From the NCBI GenBank assembly GCA_020747015.1, contig JAGTJM010000069.1, positions 111,041 to 175,040 on the forward strand: DNA of 64,000 nucleotides, given 5' to 3'. Origin of the DNA: Pyrenochaeta sp. MPI-SDFR-AT-0127 (taxonomy: Eukaryota > Ascomycota > Dothideomycetes > Pleosporales > Cucurbitariaceae). Positions 1 to 11,653 of the stretch are shown in pieces (position 1 is the first letter of the stretch; every line of letters starts with the position of its first letter). Under the pieces are notes generated by a model. It saw only the letters and a list, made by a program, of their open reading frames with translations, ran no database searches and was not told the DNA's origin. The position numbers were made by a program, and so were the translations under genes.

Positions 1-906
<906 letters not shown>

Positions 907-1336
907 TGCCTTTTCAATCTGCCTCGGTCAAGGATCGTCGCTCGTCATAGCCATTTGACTTGCATGGGTTCTCATCTAAGTGTCGGACCGCGACCCGCTT
1001 TTGACGATGTTCGCGGTTCACGTGACACGCACCATAACAAAAGATATCTTTCATGTGCATCCAAAATGACGTTGTACATCGCGAGGTTCTTGAATGTAGC
1101 GCAGCTATATGTGTAGAAGGATATTCCGAAGCTCATGCATGGTGTTGAGCGCTGAAACCCCGTCCCGAGGAGCTGGTCGATTTTCGGCCCGTGCGCCGTC
1201 CCCACACTTCACCCCACCTTTGGTCGGACCGCTCGCCGATGCGCAAGTCGTCATAACTGCGGCTCTTCCAACGGTTATGCGTGAGGTTTTGTGTCTATAG
1301 TCATCACCGCGTCCTTAATCATCTTAAAACACCAAA
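907..1336. other. Intergenic, divergent promoter region
   Basis: 430 bp between the divergently transcribed esterase and epimerase, so it must hold both promoters. Short open frames here overlap on both strands and look accidental. No clear TATA box or repeat was recognised. Confidence 0.6.
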
Positions 1337-2293
1337 ATGAAAGTCCTCATTACCGGCGCAGGCGGCTTCGTTGGCCAGATCCTTGCGAAGAAGCTCATCG
1401 AGACAGACCCCTCTACTTCTCTCATCCTTGCTGATGTTAAGGAGCCATCAAACCCAACAACCTCAAAGAATGTTCAGACTGTTGCTGCGGATCTCACAGA
1501 TGTGGCAGCCTCTGAATCCCTGATAGCTCAATCGCCAGATGCGGTATATATCCTCCACGGCATAATGTCCAGTGGATCAGAGGCGAACCTTGAGTTGGGA
1601 TTAAAAGTCAACTTCGAATCTGTCCGCCAGCTGCTCGATGTCATTAGGGTGAAGCGACCAGGAATCAAGGTGGTCTTCACATCATCCTGTGCAGTCTTCG
1701 GGCGCAAAGCGGTGGAGAATGTTGCAACGGAAACCGACATCGTGCCCATGCCGGAATCCAGCTATGGCACCCAAAAGCTCATGATCGAGTTTCTTGTCAA
1801 TGATTATTCGCGCAGAGGGCTCATTGATGGAAGAGCCGTACGTTTACCGACGGTCTTCGTACGTGCCGGCGCACCGACAGCAGCAGCATCGTCCTTTGTT
1901 TCAGGCATCGTACGTGAGCCTGTCCACGGAAAGGAGTCTGAGTTGCCATGCGACCCAAGCATCGGTATCTGGCTGACTTCTCCACGAGCATTGGCAACAA
2001 ATCTCGTGCATGCAATCAAAGTACCAGCAGAGAAATTTGGTCATTTCAGACAGGTCCTGTTACCAGGTTATACGGCTACAAGTGGAGAAATCTTGGATGC
2101 TTTGGAAAAGGTGGCTGGAAAAGAGACGCGAGCACTTGTTAAGGAGAAGAGGGACGAGACAATTCAAAGAATCGTGCTAAGTTGGCCCGCCGGGTATGAC
2201 ACAGCGAGGGCAAAGGAGTTGGGTTTCAGCGAGGATGTAGGATTGGAGCAGACCATCCGAGATTTCATTGACGGAGAGAAGCAGACGTCGTAG
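1337..2293 (+). CDS. NAD-dependent epimerase/dehydratase, D-erythronate dehydrogenase-like
   Basis: 318-residue extended short-chain dehydrogenase expected to oxidise or epimerise a sugar or sugar acid with NAD(P). The glycine-rich nucleotide site GAGGFVG is at residues 7-13, an acidic residue (D33) follows beta-2 as in NAD-preferring enzymes, ADLTD at 51-55 matches the adenine-ring contact, SSC (116-118) supplies the catalytic Ser, and YGTQK (143-147) is the YxxxK motif. The overall pattern, including ILHGIMSSGSE, recalls the bacterial DenD group (D-erythronate dehydrogenase), but the substrate is inferred. The gene has no intron, unlike many neighbours; the ATG is preceded by an A-rich context. 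A generic UDP-sugar epimerase is the alternative. Confidence 0.85.
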   Translation: MKVLITGAGGFVGQILAKKLIETDPSTSLILADVKEPSNPTTSKNVQTVAADLTDVAASESLIAQSPDAVYILHGIMSSGSEANLELGLKVNFESVRQLLDVIRVKRPGIKVVFTSSCAVFGRKAVENVATETDIVPMPESSYGTQKLMIEFLVNDYSRRGLIDGRAVRLPTVFVRAGAPTAAASSFVSGIVREPVHGKESELPCDPSIGIWLTSPRALATNLVHAIKVPAEKFGHFRQVLLPGYTATSGEILDALEKVAGKETRALVKEKRDETIQRIVLSWPAGYDTARAKELGFSEDVGLEQTIRDFIDGEKQTS

Positions 2294-2742
2294 AGGTCTA
2301 GAGTATTCAAAGCTCCCGTGCGGCCGTTATCAAAGGAAGGCTTAAGGAATATACCAAATTCTCTTAGCTAAGGTGCGCAGTTCCTATACTCTTGGGATGA
2401 AATTGCAGTATTAAGTGCTTCACATAGTAAAATCATGTATTTTGTTTGGTTGTAGATACATTGAGTGGGGACGGCGACTAGACCATGCTATATTATAACA
2501 AGAGTTTCTTGTCAGATAAAATAAACAGACTTGGTTTTCCAGAGTCCTTTCCGTTACACAAAGAAGGCATGCTGAAATCTTCAATGGTGGCCCAAACGCA
2601 CCAACTAATTTTGACTCGCCAAAAGTCCCGTCACTGGTAATTGTGAGTTTACAACTCATTGATATGACAATGTACAGAACCATGCAGCATCATAACTCGA
2701 GGGCACACCCAAGATCCTCCCCACCTTCCTATTACCCATTCT
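2294..2742. other. Intergenic
   Basis: About 450 bp downstream of the epimerase. Contains AT-rich stretches fit for 3' processing (2400-2530). No gene recognised. Confidence 0.5.
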
Positions 2743-3592
2743 ATGTGTTTAGCGACCAGTCTCGTGAGAGTAAGTGACATTAAAATTTCTTCTAGGTCTG
2801 CGATACAGCGACTGCGAACGTTGCCTAACCTTGTGCGCTCCTGTTCAAGCCATACTCCAGCTATGGTAAATCAAAAGGCCCAGATTTGGTTCTTTCCCAA
2901 TAACTGATATCCAGCAGGGCTGCCGGTCTGAATATTGGACACCTGAGAATCAGGGAGTGCCCCTTCTTCGACTGCAGTACAAATTATCATCTATAAGTGC
3001 ACAGTGGCCAGCGTATTGGAGGCAAGAAAAAGCACGTAATCAACAACAGAAAAGACAAAAGCGAAAGAAACTTATCCGCGAGCGGAACAAGAGATTCATT
3101 GCGCAACTAATACATAAAAGGCAAGAGGTTCGAGCCTGGAAGAAGCAGGCAGCCGAAATGGTGAAACAGTTGTTTGCGCTCATGGGACAGTACATTGAGA
3201 ACCCTTTATCCGTATCATCAGAAGACTGGGACCATATCACCAGAGGCAATATTGGAAAGGTGCGAGCCTATTTCGGTAGGAGATTTCCACCTAGCACATG
3301 GCCTTCCGGGATCTCCTACTTGAACATGATTGCATTTGCAAAGCTCCGTCAAGCAGAGTTGGCAGATCAGAAGGCATGTATCGAAGCCAAAATTACGCCG
3401 ATTCAGTACGAGGCCGCGCAATATAAGAAACAGAGCGAGCTCCTAGCGCGATACTGTATCGACCTGCTAAGCGTCACACCTCAAGAATCGGAGGGTGCGA
3501 TAGAAGGATGCGATGTCGAGAAGATTGAGTCTTTGATAGCTCAGTGGGTAAGGGTTGCACGGAACCGGGAGGCTGGAGAGGATGGAACATAG
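2743..3592 (+). CDS. Orphan basic, charged protein, two exons
   Basis: Family not recognised. The long frame from 2915 to 3592 has no ATG at its 5' end, so a spliced start is needed. The best model joins exon 2743-2865 to exon 2915-3592 through a 49-nt intron (donor gtaaat, ctgat branch-like site, ccag acceptor), in frame, giving 266 residues. The predicted N-terminus (about 41 residues) is rich in Arg/Ser/Leu with few acids, which would suit a mitochondrial presequence. It is followed by a very basic Lys/Arg/Gln-rich segment (near KARNQQQKRQKRKK) and long helical, coiled-coil-like stretches. The only recognisable local feature is low complexity. An alternative is that only the single codon ATG at 2863 precedes the intron. 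Existence as a gene is likely, the 5' end less so. Confidence 0.5.
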
Positions 3593-3893
3593 AATTAGAC
3601 GTGTTGAATAGCAACACTTATATTATAGAAATCAATTATATCGTCCACCTTGACTGAAATTACATGCTACTAAATCTCGGTGAGATTAAATAGAAGTGCA
3701 CAGTGCAATCAATGTGTCGTTGAGACACGACTGTAATGAGTCAATTCAGTCGTCCTCTCGGCACCAGATGGACCGGATGAACATCATTTTACGTCTTCAT
3801 TACGATAATCTATAAATATCGAGCCCTAATAAAAAAAGGACCCTACTAGTTCTCGGCTATTGTACAATTTCAACTATTACATTTTTCAACATC
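3593..3893. other. Convergent 3' intergenic spacer
   Basis: 300 bp between two convergent genes; AT-rich, with no feature beyond probable 3' ends of both transcripts. Confidence 0.5.
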
Positions 3894-6101
3894 TCAACTA
3901 GGCACACCTTCGTACGCCCAGCCATCAATTATACGTCTCCGCCGCCCCTTTTTGTCCTCTTGTCTATTCGCTGCACACTTGACAAAGAATGTAAGCGCTG
4001 CTAACACAAAGATAATCACGGCAGCAACGGCAGGCACGACCACAATGCGAATCCGATCTGTATCTGTTCTGGGCAAGTATGGACATGTGCCGTTCCGACC
4101 AATAACCCAACAGTCAGGGACGTTCAATTGGTTGAGGTCGATGAAGACAGCATCATTGTTTGGCGCAGTTTGACGGTAGGTCTGGAGTGCTGCTAGGAGG
4201 TGGTTGTTCTCGAGCGCGGTATGCGGTACGCTGAACCGGAACGGGGGGCTACAGACGGAGGAAGCATCGTTGTAGTTCGCATCGGTTGGAGACAACTGCC
4301 AATTGTAAGGTTGTGATGGGTCTTGACACGCAACGCGGTGGCGCTCTGCGCAGTCTGCCACGCGCCATCGGCCTGGGTACGGAGAGGTGGACATGACTAC
4401 GCAGCGGTTCCCTGTAGGGTTGGAACCTCCAGAAGTGACATTCAGAGGCTGGCCAGGAGCCCACGACCAGAGCGTGGAATGCACGAAGGCAGCGTACGGC
4501 AAAGGGTTCTTATCAGCTGTGATATTGGCGAGGGTCTCGTTCAAGACAGCGCTCAAACCACATGAGGTCAAATTGACGATTGAATCAATGGGTTTCATGA
4601 GATCGGGAGTCGCACCAATATCGAGATCCGGAAAAGAAGATGTTGCCCAGGAAGAATTTGTGTCTGGCGTTACCGTTAAGTCAGCGGCATCGAACAAGCA
4701 CCCAGACGAAAGCTGGCCAGCAGTATCATAAGTTGTCTGGATAACTTGCTTGATCGTTCCTGGCGGGAAAATTGCGTCCAAATCAGGCCCATAATTATAA
4801 TACTGCATCTGTGGATCGATGGTGCCAAAGCTGTTGATGACTCTGTACAGCTCCTGGAACTCCATGAATGCTTCTGTTGGCCACCCGCTTTGCGTAAGCC
4901 ATTGCCCGTTACTATTTGTAGAGATATTGTAATAGCCTTGAAGCGGACGATTGTTCCAGTTCACATCATACCACGACGAATTGAGGTTTGCACGCTCAGC
5001 TCGCAGATGTGAGGGCGTGTATGTGTCATCGGACAGGTTCGCCCTCATAACGTCACTGAGAAGCGAACCGGATACTGGCAACTGGTCCTGAGACAAAGTT
5101 GGCGCAGGACCATCTGGATCCCGCAATGACGATGCAGCATGGACATTGAGGGTTAAAAGGGTGATAGCTGCGCCAGTGGTAGTAGCTGTAACTTCCAGAA
5201 AGTCCTCCAACAGCCCAGTCAGCAAACCCAATGTCATCAGCGATGTGCAGTTGTAGCTGCCAACTTGCAACAATGGCGGACCATTGGTCGTCGGATAGCT
5301 GATTACAGTGGGTTTCGCTGATAAGCTTGTCGAAGCTGGCGAGCTTGACGAGCTAGCAGCGGAGGTTGACAAAACTGTCTCGACAGATCCTACAGTTGTT
5401 TCTGATGTATCTTGGCGCCTGATAAAGCCCAGGCTTTGTCCCAGAGGCACGAGTGTCGATTCTGGAACTCTTGCAGCTGAAGCATCGGTAGAAATCACCA
5501 CCGTTCGTCCGGTGGCTACTGAAGCTGTCTCATCTTCAGTGCCCAATTGAGGCTGCTCGACCGGGCACAGGCTCCATTGTGCTGCAAGCGGATCCCAGTA
5601 GACGTCTACTGTAAACTTTCTAAAGCCAACGCCTAAAAGATTGGAGAAGCACTTCTGGAACGCATTGTGCTCGTATTGCTTATTGTTGAAGCATGTCTGC
5701 TTCAACGAAACCGCTGGTGCAGTATTGAAATTGATAGGGACGCGTAGTCCTACATCTCGTTGTGCCTGTTTGCCAATTAGAGACTGGTCAGAGCATAGTA
5801 TTGAAGGTCAGGCTGTGCATGAGATGGTCTGAGAGCCCTGTCCGTTTGGATACGAAAGGCTACAAAGAGAATAAAGCAATTGCATGCATTCAATGTACAA
5901 CTCCGTGTGGGGGTTACAGGAGGAGCTAGTGCCATGTAGCTCAGAACAAGGCAAACTCAAACCATCGAGGGTGTGCTCCACAACGGGCTATGCCGAAAGA
6001 TTCGGACATTGACTGCTTACCCTAAATGCCTCGCTCCAAGGTTGAATCCATCGCGTATCAACAGCAGCTTGATCCGGGTCATACAAGTTGTTACCCGACA
6101 T
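3894..6101 (-). CDS. MTC6: Mtc6-like (maintenance of telomere capping protein 6)
   Basis: Fungal Mtc6 family; the yeast gene was linked genetically to telomere capping, but the biochemical role is unknown. The model has exon 1 at 6021-6101 (27 codons from ATG, with YDPDQ), a 255-nt intron 5766-6020 (gtaagc donor, acceptor after GGCAAACAG) and exon 2 at 3894-5765, giving 650 residues. Family marks seen: QRDVGLRVPINF, then CFSNLLGVGFRKFTVDVYWDP and WSLCP; a Ser/Thr-rich linker; many N-glycosylation sequons; a C-terminal lectin-like cysteine region (CVVMS..CAERHRVACQ); and one transmembrane helix close to the C-terminus followed by a short basic tail. This suggests a type I-like membrane glycoprotein. 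An acceptor 18 nt upstream keeps the same frame and would add six residues. Confidence 0.85.
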
Positions 6102-9100
6102 TCCCGGCCCCCAACATCAGACGCCGCAACGTGGCACACCTCGCGTGCAACCGCGTAGCTCTGAGAACCACGAGGCCAGAAACGTGAAAGATATCTTTAG
6201 AAACACAGGGACCAACAGCGGACCAACCGCATGAAATATTGCTTGTGATGAAGATGGATGAGATGAGGCTGCGGTTGATGTCGTTTGATCGACGCGGTAG
6301 CCGGTGAGGATAATCACGTGAAACGCTAAATTTCCCACCAATACCGTTACGGTTAAATGTGTTTTGACCAATCAGGGCTTTTCCATGCTTACCCATGCAG
6401 CAAGAAGTACCATGTTGTTGCAGTCAGAACGGCAATGCAATTCAGCGGATATACCGAAAGCTTGCATTTTTCCTTATTGGTGTTACCTTATTATCGGGTA
6501 GAAGCTGCTTATATACATCTCATATACCCAGGGCGCGCACATATACATAGACTGCATCGAAAAGAACGACGTTGGGGTACAACGCTCGGCACACTTAACA
6601 TGACTGTTATAGCTGGGTTGACCGATCCCGTGTCGCCAGCGGCCGGTGGCCAGGGGGTTTGTTTCGGAAGCGAGCAGATCCTTGAGCATTGTCTTACCGG
6701 CTTTGTACGACGTCCTTCGACGTCCGAGGTCTACTCCTGAGCTGCCAGGACAACTACTGGGGGAGATGCAGGTACGCGGCGCATATGATATTGGCGGCAT
6801 TATGGATTGAAGAAGGATGCGATCGGTGAGGAAGAGGAAGTTTGTTGATTGCCGCTTGAAGAACGGATATTGGATGACCGTTGAGTCCTAAGAGACATGG
6901 CCGATGCAAGTGCTCTTACCGATAGCTTCTCCACCAACTCTTTCGACATGCAGTTGCAGTGAGCCTCGAATACGACTTCGCTACCAGCAAAATGTTCAAC
7001 ACGCGCGTCCAGGATTCGAAGTCATGGACCTCACGCGATGAAGATGGGGAAAGGAGCAGAGGTTCCGTCTCCTGTGACCGCCATGGTTTGGGAGGAGGTG
7101 AGCTTAAGAGGAAGCACCTAAGTATAGGTGTGTTAAACAGGAAGCGATCAGCAGTCTGAACGTTAGCACCTGCGGGTACCGTCGGATTTCCACTTGGAGA
7201 AACATCGGAACTCCTGCGCGTCGTGTTGCAGGCGATAGCGATTCTGCAGGCAGGAATTTCGAAGGCGACTGGGGGGACTAGAACGCTGCACCAAGCAGTG
7301 ATGCCTGGTTCGATACGATTTCTACACGGAGCATTGTTTCCGGTCAGATGGAGCATAGTCTTCTCGAAAACCTTACTGAAGCCACACGACATCGACAGCC
7401 GAACGAGGCAAGGATATGGTCGCACATCTGCGCCTGAGCAAAATTATCACCACCGGCTCCACGTGTTGCAACGGACATCCGCAACGCATGAGAAACAACG
7501 GTAACAGCGGGAGTGACAACCTCCAGAGGTGTGCATACCATGCACGAAACGAGTCAGCGTTTCGCATGCGAAAAACGTGCAGGGCAAACGCAACTGCGAT
7601 GGCCGCACGTTCGTTTCGTGGTGAGCCACCAAACTGTCAGCGCAGGCGTTGCAGCGACCAAGGAATCTGCCGAGCTGTGGAGAGGCCTTGTTTGACACTT
7701 GGGTGTCCGCGGTATCCTTACATGGCATCATATACCCCTACCACACTGCAACGTCACTTCGCTTCTCTGAAGCAGAAACAGGCAACAAACTTGTTCATCC
7801 TGCGGAACGCAACAGCGGTCTGCCAAGTATAATCTGATAGGTTGCCTATTCGAAGTCGCCGTCGAAAACTGTATTGCATCTTACCTCGACCGTTGATCAT
7901 GACACTTCCACACCCGCTTCATCCGAGATACCAAGTGGAGATCGACGGATCTGGCAGATCCACGCTGACGATCTGATTGTGATGAGCAGATTGACACATG
8001 CGCTGACTGATTGCAGCACTACTCGAGCGCGCGCGCCCCAGGCATCTGGTAACTTATGTAGTCCGACGCGGCGCTGCATATGGCCTTTCATAATTAAACT
8101 TCCAAAGTACCGGCGTGGCTTCTAACGATTGGCAATATCAGTCCACTCGCCCACGAGAAAGCGGATTTGAAATGGTTTTTTTGAGTTTCCGGCCACGCAA
8201 CGAGACGAGACGGCGCCGGACGCCAGTCAGCTAGCTGGGCCCCAACGCCCTCATTCCTCGCCAAACCCTCGAGGACGGCGCAACTGCTAGCTGGCCGGTA
8301 GCCAGAACAGCCGTTCAGCCTCTCCGCTACCGTGGGCACTAGCTAAACCAGCGCTCGACGCACTAGACCAACCATCTCAACACACTACAGCGCATTGGGA
8401 ACGACTCACGTACTCGTCGTGTCGCTGTCCACAAACGTACATGCTCTAGGCAATTCCGCAAACTCTAAACACCAAAAGTGGTTAAGGCAACGGCAGCCGC
8501 ATGATCGAGTTTCGACACAAGCGCATTTTCTAGTCGCCGACTGACGAAGAAACTGATCAACGATAGACGATGGAGACGTTGTCGATAAAACGGCTTTCTT
8601 TTTCGTTGAACGGGGCGCGCCGTCAGTCTTCCCCCCCTTGGAAATTGTCCGTCCACTCATCTGGCGCGGACAGAGCGACATGCGTCACTGAGGCCCACGG
8701 TTGGAAGCAAACCGGTGGGTTTTGTTCGTTATTTCCACATTTTTTCGCAATGAGTCGGTCGCTCTGCTCCGATGGGTGACGATGCAACGACGTAAACATC
8801 ACACGCAACACCCCCTTTCCCCTGCCTCAGCGCGTACCATACAAACGCAGATTTGGGGTAGAGCGGTGCCGGTTGAGCGGGCGCGAGCGAGGGCAGATCA
8901 GGCACATCTGCCGAGTCCCAGAGGGCTTGCTGCAGGTGACATCGACGCCTCTCGATCTCCATGTTTCCTAACTTGCATTGCGGCACTTTTGTCTACGTCC
9001 GGCGGGAGAGACCGATAAAGGGATGGCCAATCACTGGTTTTTGTAGGGAAAAAGGGAACCAATCACTAATGCTGCTCAAGCGGAGTTGCAGATGTTGAAA

Positions 9101-9707
9101 CGGAATGAGTAAATTCATTGATCGGCTGGTGAGTCGGGATCGATGTCCGTTGGAGGGGGGAGTGGGTACCAGTCAGTGTCACTGAGCTGGTTGGGTGGTT
9201 TGGTATGTCACTTGAGCGGTGTAAAGGCAGTGGAACATGTAGTTTGCTTGAATGTGCTGATTTCGATTGATCATGCTTTCTTGTTGAATGCTAGTGTTGT
9301 AGCACTCGGGTATTATTTCGCGAATGATTCGCTGAGTACAATGAAGGCTTCAAAAGCCATATGCTAGGAAACTCCGTAGTCCATTCGGACTTCCACAAAT
9401 CGCTCGCTGTGAACGCCTGATATTACGCAGCTGCCTCATGCTGCAACTAGAAACAGAGCACTAATGTAAACCCTTTTCCGTTGATCCTAAACGGGGTATC
9501 TTAACGGCCGTGTATACGATAACAAGATGACTTCCTTCCCTTTTTGGAATGACCAAACGATCAATGACAAACAAAGTAAATGAAACGTGATGAGACAAAC
9601 GACACGTCGATCATGGAACGTCGACTATTAGTAGGAGTATGTAGTGTGAAACGCGCGGTGTATAGACAAGAAGGGATGTGGTGGGTAGCGTGAAACATGA
9701 TTGACAT
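6102..9707. other. Gene-poor region between MTC6 and flbD
   Basis: 3.6 kb with only short open frames that overlap one another on both strands and have atypical composition (Arg/Cys/Ser-rich). No protein domain, tRNA, tandem repeat or terminal inverted repeat was recognised. It holds the MTC6 promoter on the left and the flbD 3' untranslated region on the right. Confidence 0.5.
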
Positions 9708-10904
9708 CTACATGATGTTTCTGAGATCCATCTTGTCCTTGGGAGACACTGGCGCGCTCCTCGTCTCAGAGGGCATGGCAGGTCGTGTGTAGGCCGACGG
9801 AAGTTGCCTTGCCAATGGGCTAGTTGATGCACTTGCAGAGTGTGGTGCAGGCAGCGTTGGCTCAGCAAGTGAATGGAACGGGGGTAGTGACCGTTGCTGA
9901 ACGCTGAGTGGTGTTGATTGTGGAAGAGAGTGATGATGTGTGAGTTGATGTGCGGGCTGGGTAAGAAGTTGTGGTCGCTCGTAGGTGGGCTCCCTGAATG
10001 ATGGCGCTGCGTTTGGCGCCGAGGCTTCATTGCGGTGCAGGGGAGGCAGTTGGAGCGAGCCACGTCGCCTATATGCATCAAATGGCGCATCATCCTCAGG
10101 CGCGAAGCCGGTAGAAGGTAGGTAACGAGTACACGAGTTCTTGCGCTCATCCCTGTTGCCGACTAATGGGGCCAGTGTAATGTCGAGAGGCGATGCCGCA
10201 CCATGTGGGGACCGGGACTCTGAACCAGTGTCGGTGATTAATGAAGGAGCGCCGTCAGCAGAAACAATGGAGTAGCCAGATGGCGAAGGCATAGGAGTCT
10301 CAAATCCTCGTGCTCGAGCCATGGTCGGGTGTCCATAAGCTGAGATGTCGAGCGGCTGTGGTCTTGAACCAGGGTAAGGATCGAACCGTTGGGGCTGAGG
10401 GAGCTTGAGCGCATGAGGTGAGTTCATAGAGGGATTGAGTGACGGTCTGCGTGAGCTCTCGTATGAAGGAATGTGATGCTCCTCGTGGTGGGGCAGGCTG
10501 TGATTGACTGGTGGGTAGTGGTATCCTGCCTGTGGATGTTGAATGTGCTCGCGAGGTCGCTGATCAGGACGCTCTGGATTGCGCTTCCGTCGGTTCTGGC
10601 CGCCATTCCACCAGTTCTTCACTGCATTGTCACTGCGTCCCTTGAGTCGTCGTGCAATCTCTGCCCACCGCTTGCCCATCTCGGCGACCATCTTCTCAAT
10701 CAGCTCCCCCTCTTCAGCTGTGATTGGATCATGGTTCAGAGACGGCTTCAGATTTTGGTGATATCGTTCCCTGCACTGCTTGGGTGATCGCGAACCAATC
10801 TCCTGTGAGATGCGGACCCAGTTGTGGGGTCCATTGCGGGCCACGAGGTTGACAAGCCACTGGTCCTCATGTTGCGACCAAGGGCCGCGTCGGTGAGCAA
10901 CCAT
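9708..10904 (-). CDS. flbD: FlbD-like R2R3 Myb transcription factor
   Basis: Nuclear DNA-binding protein of 398 residues. In Aspergillus, FlbD helps switch vegetative growth to conidiation through brlA and also acts in sexual development. Two adjacent Myb repeats occupy the N-terminus: R2 (about residues 6-54; RGPWSQHEDQWL, NWVRISQEIG, KQCRERYHQNL) and R3 (about 57-104; ITAEEGELIEKM, RWAEIARRLKGRSDNAVKNWW). The run through SPKQCRERYHQNLKP and HDPIT is characteristic of FlbD. The rest is Pro/Ser/His-rich and probably disordered, as expected for a regulator. The ATG lies six codons before the first repeat. No intron interrupts the coding region, but a leader intron is likely. The gene is flanked by unusually large gene-free tracts. 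The DNA-binding domain is certain; orthology is strongly suggested by the motif. Confidence 0.92.
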   Translation of the reverse strand: MVAHRRGPWSQHEDQWLVNLVARNGPHNWVRISQEIGSRSPKQCRERYHQNLKPSLNHDPITAEEGELIEKMVAEMGKRWAEIARRLKGRSDNAVKNWWNGGQNRRKRNPERPDQRPREHIQHPQAGYHYPPVNHSLPHHEEHHIPSYESSRRPSLNPSMNSPHALKLPQPQRFDPYPGSRPQPLDISAYGHPTMARARGFETPMPSPSGYSIVSADGAPSLITDTGSESRSPHGAASPLDITLAPLVGNRDERKNSCTRYLPSTGFAPEDDAPFDAYRRRGSLQLPPLHRNEASAPNAAPSFREPTYERPQLLTQPAHQLTHHHSLPQSTPLSVQQRSLPPFHSLAEPTLPAPHSASASTSPLARQLPSAYTRPAMPSETRSAPVSPKDKMDLRNIM

Positions 10905-11010
10905 GATGAGGGCTTTAAGAGGTAAAAGTCGAAGAGCGAAACGAGAATGGTTTGTTTGGGAAGGTCTGAGTGAAATAGGCTGAGATAGAGGAAGCTCGAA
11001 AAGAGATGTT

Positions 11011-11353
11011 CTGTCAAGACAACAAGTACAACAAAGTAGCGAAGAAAATCGTGCTGGTCAAGTTCGTATGGTGGTTATTTTGTCTGCAGTGTCGTAGCTC
11101 ACTGTATTGTTGGTCAGTCTTTGAATGCTGCCAAGCATCGTGGTTATGAGATGATGAGGTTATACGTGAGAAATTCCAACTTCCAGTAGTTCCGAACTTG
11201 TTCGGATTAAAGCAAGAGTAAGATTGAGGGGGAGTACAACGTGGAGCAGTGTATGGATGGTTGGGTAGATGGTGAAAAGTGAAGAGGATGGAACAGTGAC
11301 AAGCGGTGGAGGGCAGTGATATCATGGGATGGAAGGATTAGTAGAAAACGTAC
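11011..11353 (-). other. Possible intron in the flbD 5' leader
   Basis: Read on the minus strand, gtacgt at 11353-11348 is a good donor, and the pyrimidine-rich tract ending ttgtcttgacag at 11011 is a strong acceptor about 107 nt before the flbD ATG. The enclosed 343 nt would be a leader intron. No transcript evidence. Confidence 0.4.
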
Positions 11354-11653
11354 CTCAAGATTGGAGCAAGTACTACGATTGGTAGCAGAGTGGTGTTGAG
11401 GTTTGGTAGAGTAGATGGCAAGAGGGTGGACGTATGAATTCTGACTGAGACCAGAGCCAACGGTAACGTGCCAGAGGCGAGGAGCGGTATATATCTCAGC
11501 GGCGCGGGGAGCGGTAGTGGGAACACACAGACGCCAAGGCGGTCGAGGAGTTATTGGCTTGTTCGGGTCGGGCAGGATGGGTGCGAGGGTTCTGCTTTTG
11601 AAAGATGCGGCTAAGGCACTGGTGAAATGGTGGTCGGAGACAGCTGGGGCGTC

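Noticed and set aside
7416..7832. Plus-strand frame of 138 codons
   Set aside because: Cys/Arg-rich, competing frames on both strands, no domain, poor start context.
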